This document shows positions 14,919 through 17,065 of a DNA stretch of 17,065 bases, one piece after another. The stretch is from Coriobacteriales bacterium (GTDB lineage: Bacteria; Actinomycetota; Coriobacteriia; Coriobacteriales; CADBOM01). Positions within the stretch are counted from its first letter, which is position 1; each line of letters starts with the position of its first letter. The notes beneath the pieces were generated by a model. That model searched no databases. It had not been told where the DNA came from and worked only from the letters and a program-made list of their open reading frames with translations. The position numbers and the translations under genes were made by a program. Location of the stretch: assembly GCA_017515355.1 (NCBI GenBank), contig JAFWGD010000075.1, positions 1 to 17,065 on the forward strand. Direction: 5' to 3'.

Positions 14919-15614
14919 CTACTTCTCCACCTCCTCGTCCATCTCGACGAGATCGCGCAGGGACACGCCCTTCTTGGTGGTGCCGTAGCGCAAGCCGCGG
15001 TAGAAGTATACGAATGCGGTGACCCATTGGAGGATGACGCCGATGTATGCGAAAAGGATGCCGAGATAGCACTCGCTTGCGCCGAAGCCCGGCAGCCAGG
15101 AGACCTCGAAGAGGCCGAATCCGGGAACGGTCGGCCAGCCGAATAGCAGCATCGCGAAAGCCGCCATGACGAAGGTGGTTGCCACCTTGCCGATGTAGGC
15201 GACGGTGAGACCCTCGTCGTATTCCTTGCCAAGCCAGATGGTCAGGCGCAGCAGCAGCAGGTCGCGCAGGAAGATCGCGATCATGATCCACAGGGGAAGC
15301 CTGTCGACGACGAAGAGCGCGATGACCCCGAAGATGATCAGGAGCCTGTCTGCGAGCGGGTCGAGCGTCTTGCCGAGCTTGGTGACCGAATTGGTGGCGC
15401 GGGCAATGCGCCCGTCGATCCAGTCCGAGCACGACGCGACTATGAATATGGCGCAGCCCAGCGTCTCCATGCGGTAGGTGACGAAGATGATGTAGAAGGC
15501 CGGAATGAGAAGGATGCGGATCGCGCTGATGACGTTCGGGACCGTTATGATCCTGTCCTCCCCCGTCCTCTTCACGCGCTTGATTGAAGCATCGGGAGCC
15601 CCGTTATCGGCCAT
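14919..15614 (-). CDS. pgsA: CDP-diacylglycerol--glycerol-3-phosphate 3-phosphatidyltransferase (PgsA)
   Basis: PgsA transfers the phosphatidyl group from CDP-diacylglycerol to glycerol-3-phosphate, the committed step to phosphatidylglycerol and cardiolipin, at the inner face of the membrane. The 231-residue protein has the complete CDP-alcohol phosphotransferase signature D64-x2-D67-G68-x2-A71-R72-x8-G81-x3-D85-x3-D89 (DWIDGRIAR...GKTLDPLAD). Several hydrophobic helices follow, including about 95-120, 140-160 and 175-205. The opening RIITVPNVISAIRILLIPAF is typical of PgsA. The start is ATG at 15614, fixed by a very strong ribosome site (AGGAGGT at 15627-15621, 6 bases upstream); the frame stays open to 15716, but that extension is leader sequence. 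The VanW-family gene begins 2 bases after the stop. Phosphatidylinositol-phosphate synthases share the motif, but the length and N-terminus favour PgsA. Confidence 0.92.
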   Translation of the reverse strand: MADNGAPDASIKRVKRTGEDRIITVPNVISAIRILLIPAFYIIFVTYRMETLGCAIFIVASCSDWIDGRIARATNSVTKLGKTLDPLADRLLIIFGVIALFVVDRLPLWIMIAIFLRDLLLLRLTIWLGKEYDEGLTVAYIGKVATTFVMAAFAMLLFGWPTVPGFGLFEVSWLPGFGASECYLGILFAYIGVILQWVTAFVYFYRGLRYGTTKKGVSLRDLVEMDEEVEK

Positions 15615-15740
15615 ATCCACACCTCCTTCGTCCAAATCGTCCAAATCAATACATACTTGGTTTGATTTTATCATTATTGAAGTGGGTGGGAGAAACGCCG
15701 TCTGCCTAGCGAGCATGCATCGCCAGCGTTGAGATCAAAC
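15615..15740 (-). promoter_or_regulatory. Leader and possible promoter of the pgsA operon
   Basis: This gap between the ech terminator and pgsA is locally AT-rich. A TAAAAT on the minus strand (15670-15665) could be a -10, but no acceptable -35 is visible at 16-18 bases. The leader contains an exact tandem 9-base repeat, GATTTGGAC twice (15647-15639 and 15638-15630), immediately followed by the strong GAAGGAGGT ribosome site. A promoter must exist somewhere here if the upstream hairpin terminates, but the sequence alone does not fix it. Confidence 0.3.
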
Positions 15741-15771
15741 GAAGCGCGCATTGTTGCATAATGCGCGCTTC
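15741..15771 (-). terminator. Hairpin terminator of the ech operon
   Basis: On the minus strand GAAGCGCGCATT (15771-15760) and AATGCGCGCTTC (15752-15741) form a perfect 12-bp stem around a 7-base loop. It is followed by GTTTGATC, so the T-run is short. The stem starts 38 bases after the echF stop and precedes the pgsA leader, the expected place for a terminator. The strong GC stem supports the call; the weak T-run lowers it. Confidence 0.7.
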
Positions 15772-15809
15772 AGTGATGCAAAGCCTATGGATTTCAGGGA
15801 CTTGAGGCG

Positions 15810-16199
15810 CTACTCTGCCTCGGTTTCGACCTCAGAATCAGGCTCCGGCTCTGCCTTTGGCTCTGATTTGACAAAGGTCGAAACAGACTGCCCCACGGCG
15901 ACGGGCATGTACTGGGTCTCCATCGTGAGGCACTTGACCGGGCAGCGCGAGACGCAGTCGTTGCAGGTGATGCAGCGCAGCGCATCGATCGACCAAGACT
16001 TGTCATCGCGAACCACGGTGATCGCGCCCACCGGGCAGCTCCTGTAGCAGAGCCCGCAAAGGATGCACTTCTCGATGTCGATCGAGACGTGACCGCGCGT
16101 AGCCTCGAAGGGCTCGAACGGCTTCACCGGGTACATCTTGGTTGCCGGCTTCGAGAAGAGGTTCTTCAGCGACGTGCCGAAGAGCGAGAATGAACTCAT
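15810..16199 (-). CDS. echF: Ech-type hydrogenase ferredoxin-like subunit (two [4Fe-4S])
   Basis: This 129-residue subunit should carry electrons from soluble ferredoxin to the [NiFe] site through two [4Fe-4S] clusters on the cytoplasmic side of a membrane-bound group 4 hydrogenase. The motifs are CILCGLCYRSCP (Cys 45/48/51/55) and CITCNDCVSRCP (Cys 76/79/82/86), the classic 8-Fe pattern shared by EchF, HycF and NuoI. Length agrees with EchF and is shorter than HycF or NuoI. The last 20 residues are very acidic (Glu/Pro/Asp-rich). The ATG at 16199 lies 7 bases after the echE stop. A hairpin terminator follows, so this is the last gene of the operon. That order matches echABCDEF; in formate hydrogenlyase operons a small-subunit gene would follow. 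NuoI is the main alternative, rejected because the neighbour binds nickel. Confidence 0.85.
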   Translation of the reverse strand: MSSFSLFGTSLKNLFSKPATKMYPVKPFEPFEATRGHVSIDIEKCILCGLCYRSCPVGAITVVRDDKSWSIDALRCITCNDCVSRCPVKCLTMETQYMPVAVGQSVSTFVKSEPKAEPEPDSEVETEAE

Positions 16200-16206
16200 A
16201 GCACGC

Positions 16207-17065
16207 CTACCTCTCGGTGCAGCTGATGCACGGGTCGATGGTGAGTATGTTCAGCGGAACCTCGGACAGCTCGCAACCTTGGAGAAGCTGCACCATTCCG
16301 GCAACGTTTTGGCTCGTGGGCGTGCGGATCCTGAACCTCTCCAGGAATCTCGTCCCGTTGCCCTTGACGTAGTAGACGACCTCGCCGCGTGGCTGCTCGA
16401 CCCTTCCGATGCCCTGCGCCTCGGGCGGATTGCCCTTGGGCTTATCGCAGATCGGGCCGTCGGGGATCTTGTCGATCATCTCGCAGACGATGTCACACGA
16501 TTGCAGCAACTCGTTGCAACGCACCGCAACGCGAGCGTAGTTGTCTCCCTGGGTGGAGGTCTGCGGCTTGAACTCGGCAAGCTCGCCATATCCGCCCACG
16601 CCATGCATCCTGAGGTCCTCCTCGACTCCCGATGCCCTGGCGAACGGACCGACGATGCTGAGCTTGATGGCATCCTCGCGGGAGAGATAGCCGCTTCCAA
16701 CGAGCCTGTCCTTGATCGAGCGATCCTTGACCAGCGCCTTGATCAGCGGCTTCGCGTCGCGCTTGAGCTTCTGGATGATCTGCGAGATGCCTGCCAGCTC
16801 GCTGTTGTCGATGTCGTAGTTGACGCCGCCGACGTTGCATGCGGAGAGGATGACCCTGCCGCCGGTGGTCTTCTCGAAGATGTCGAGGACGCGCTCGCGC
16901 AGGCGCCAGCACTGGTAGAAGAGGTTCTCGTAACCGAAGGAGTCGGCAGCGAGCCCCATCCACAGCAGATGGCTATGGATTCTGGAGAGCTCGAACCAGA
17001 TGACGCGCAGGTACTCGGCGCGCATCGGAACCTCGATGCCCATGAGGCGCTCTATCGTCTGCGAA
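16207..17065 (-). CDS. echE: Group 4 [NiFe]-hydrogenase large subunit (C-terminal 285 residues, partial)
   Basis: The large subunit holds the NiFe centre that makes or oxidises H2; group 4 enzymes couple this to ion pumping with ferredoxin as partner. The gene enters from the right edge: the frame continues past an internal ATG at 17043 to SQTIERLMGIEVP, which aligns with the complex I NuoD/hydrogenase family. RIHSHLLWMGL follows near the start, and the protein ends ILTIDPCISCTER. The DPCxxC is the C-terminal nickel-binding motif, absent from NuoD of complex I, so this is a hydrogenase. The N-terminal CxxC nickel motif would lie outside the window. The protein stops three residues after the last Cys, so there is no C-terminal tail for a maturation protease. 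The fold and 7-base spacing to the EchF gene support an Ech-like complex; Mbh- or Coo-type relatives are possible. Confidence 0.88.
   Translation of the reverse strand, partial: SQTIERLMGIEVPMRAEYLRVIWFELSRIHSHLLWMGLAADSFGYENLFYQCWRLRERVLDIFEKTTGGRVILSACNVGGVNYDIDNSELAGISQIIQKLKRDAKPLIKALVKDRSIKDRLVGSGYLSREDAIKLSIVGPFARASGVEEDLRMHGVGGYGELAEFKPQTSTQGDNYARVAVRCNELLQSCDIVCEMIDKIPDGPICDKPKGNPPEAQGIGRVEQPRGEVVYYVKGNGTRFLERFRIRTPTSQNVAGMVQLLQGCELSEVPLNILTIDPCISCTER

Noticed and set aside
15615..15716. Longer pgsA start at 15716
   Set aside because: A near-consensus ribosome site is placed 6 bases before the ATG at 15614, and the extra residues would be translated from leader sequence containing it.
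16207..17065. NuoD and NuoI of respiratory complex I
   Set aside because: The large subunit ends with the nickel ligand motif DPCxxC, which NuoD lacks, and the ferredoxin subunit is short and last in its operon as in ech operons.

Overview
The window is GC-rich (roughly 60% by eye) bacterial chromosome in which every supported gene lies on the minus strand, so it reads from position 17065 towards 1. The gene set suggests an anaerobic, Gram-positive-type actinobacterium, most likely a Coriobacteriia member. It includes an energy-converting [NiFe]-hydrogenase, ferredoxin-linked indolepyruvate oxidoreductase, a VanW-family protein next to a D-Ala-D-Ala carboxypeptidase, and frequent TTG/GTG starts. 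The taxonomic call is inference from gene content; there is no rRNA or other diagnostic marker. I saw no tRNA, rRNA, CRISPR array, insertion sequence, prophage or integrase.

Layout in transcription order. (1) 17065-15810: the 3' end of a group 4 (Ech-type) hydrogenase operon, with large subunit echE (5' end outside the window) and ferredoxin-like echF, closed by a 12-bp hairpin at 15741-15771. (2) 15614-10183: a cell-envelope operon of pgsA, a VanW-family protein, a D-Ala-D-Ala carboxypeptidase and a short GcvT/YgfZ-like protein, spaced 2-21 bases apart. (3) 10092-7174: a zinc-ribbon/FHA protein followed by iorA and iorB, with a promoter candidate before the FHA gene. (4) 6998-4380: ftsK behind a good sigma-70-type promoter. 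(5) 4214-1: a RodZ-like protein, uvrA and the first 49 codons of uvrC, overlapping or closely spaced.

The functions are core metabolism, envelope building and division, and DNA repair. EchEF would couple ferredoxin and protons/H2 to ion pumping, while IorAB is a source or sink of reduced ferredoxin during aromatic amino-acid turnover. PgsA makes anionic phospholipid, the VanW and carboxypeptidase proteins act on the outer face of the membrane, FtsK and RodZ serve division and cell shape, and UvrA/UvrC serve nucleotide excision repair.

Two genes carry single-base lesions. uvrA has a -1 frameshift near position 600 that leaves an ATGA stop/start overlap. The VanW gene has an in-frame TAG at 14698-14700, with the same reading frame and composition continuing on both sides. 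Either could be real decay or a sequence/assembly error. Other points of note are long basic disordered segments on three membrane proteins, a GcvT-like protein lacking the usual C-terminal domain, and structured intergenic DNA between iorB and ftsK. I found no convincing new defence or mobile system.
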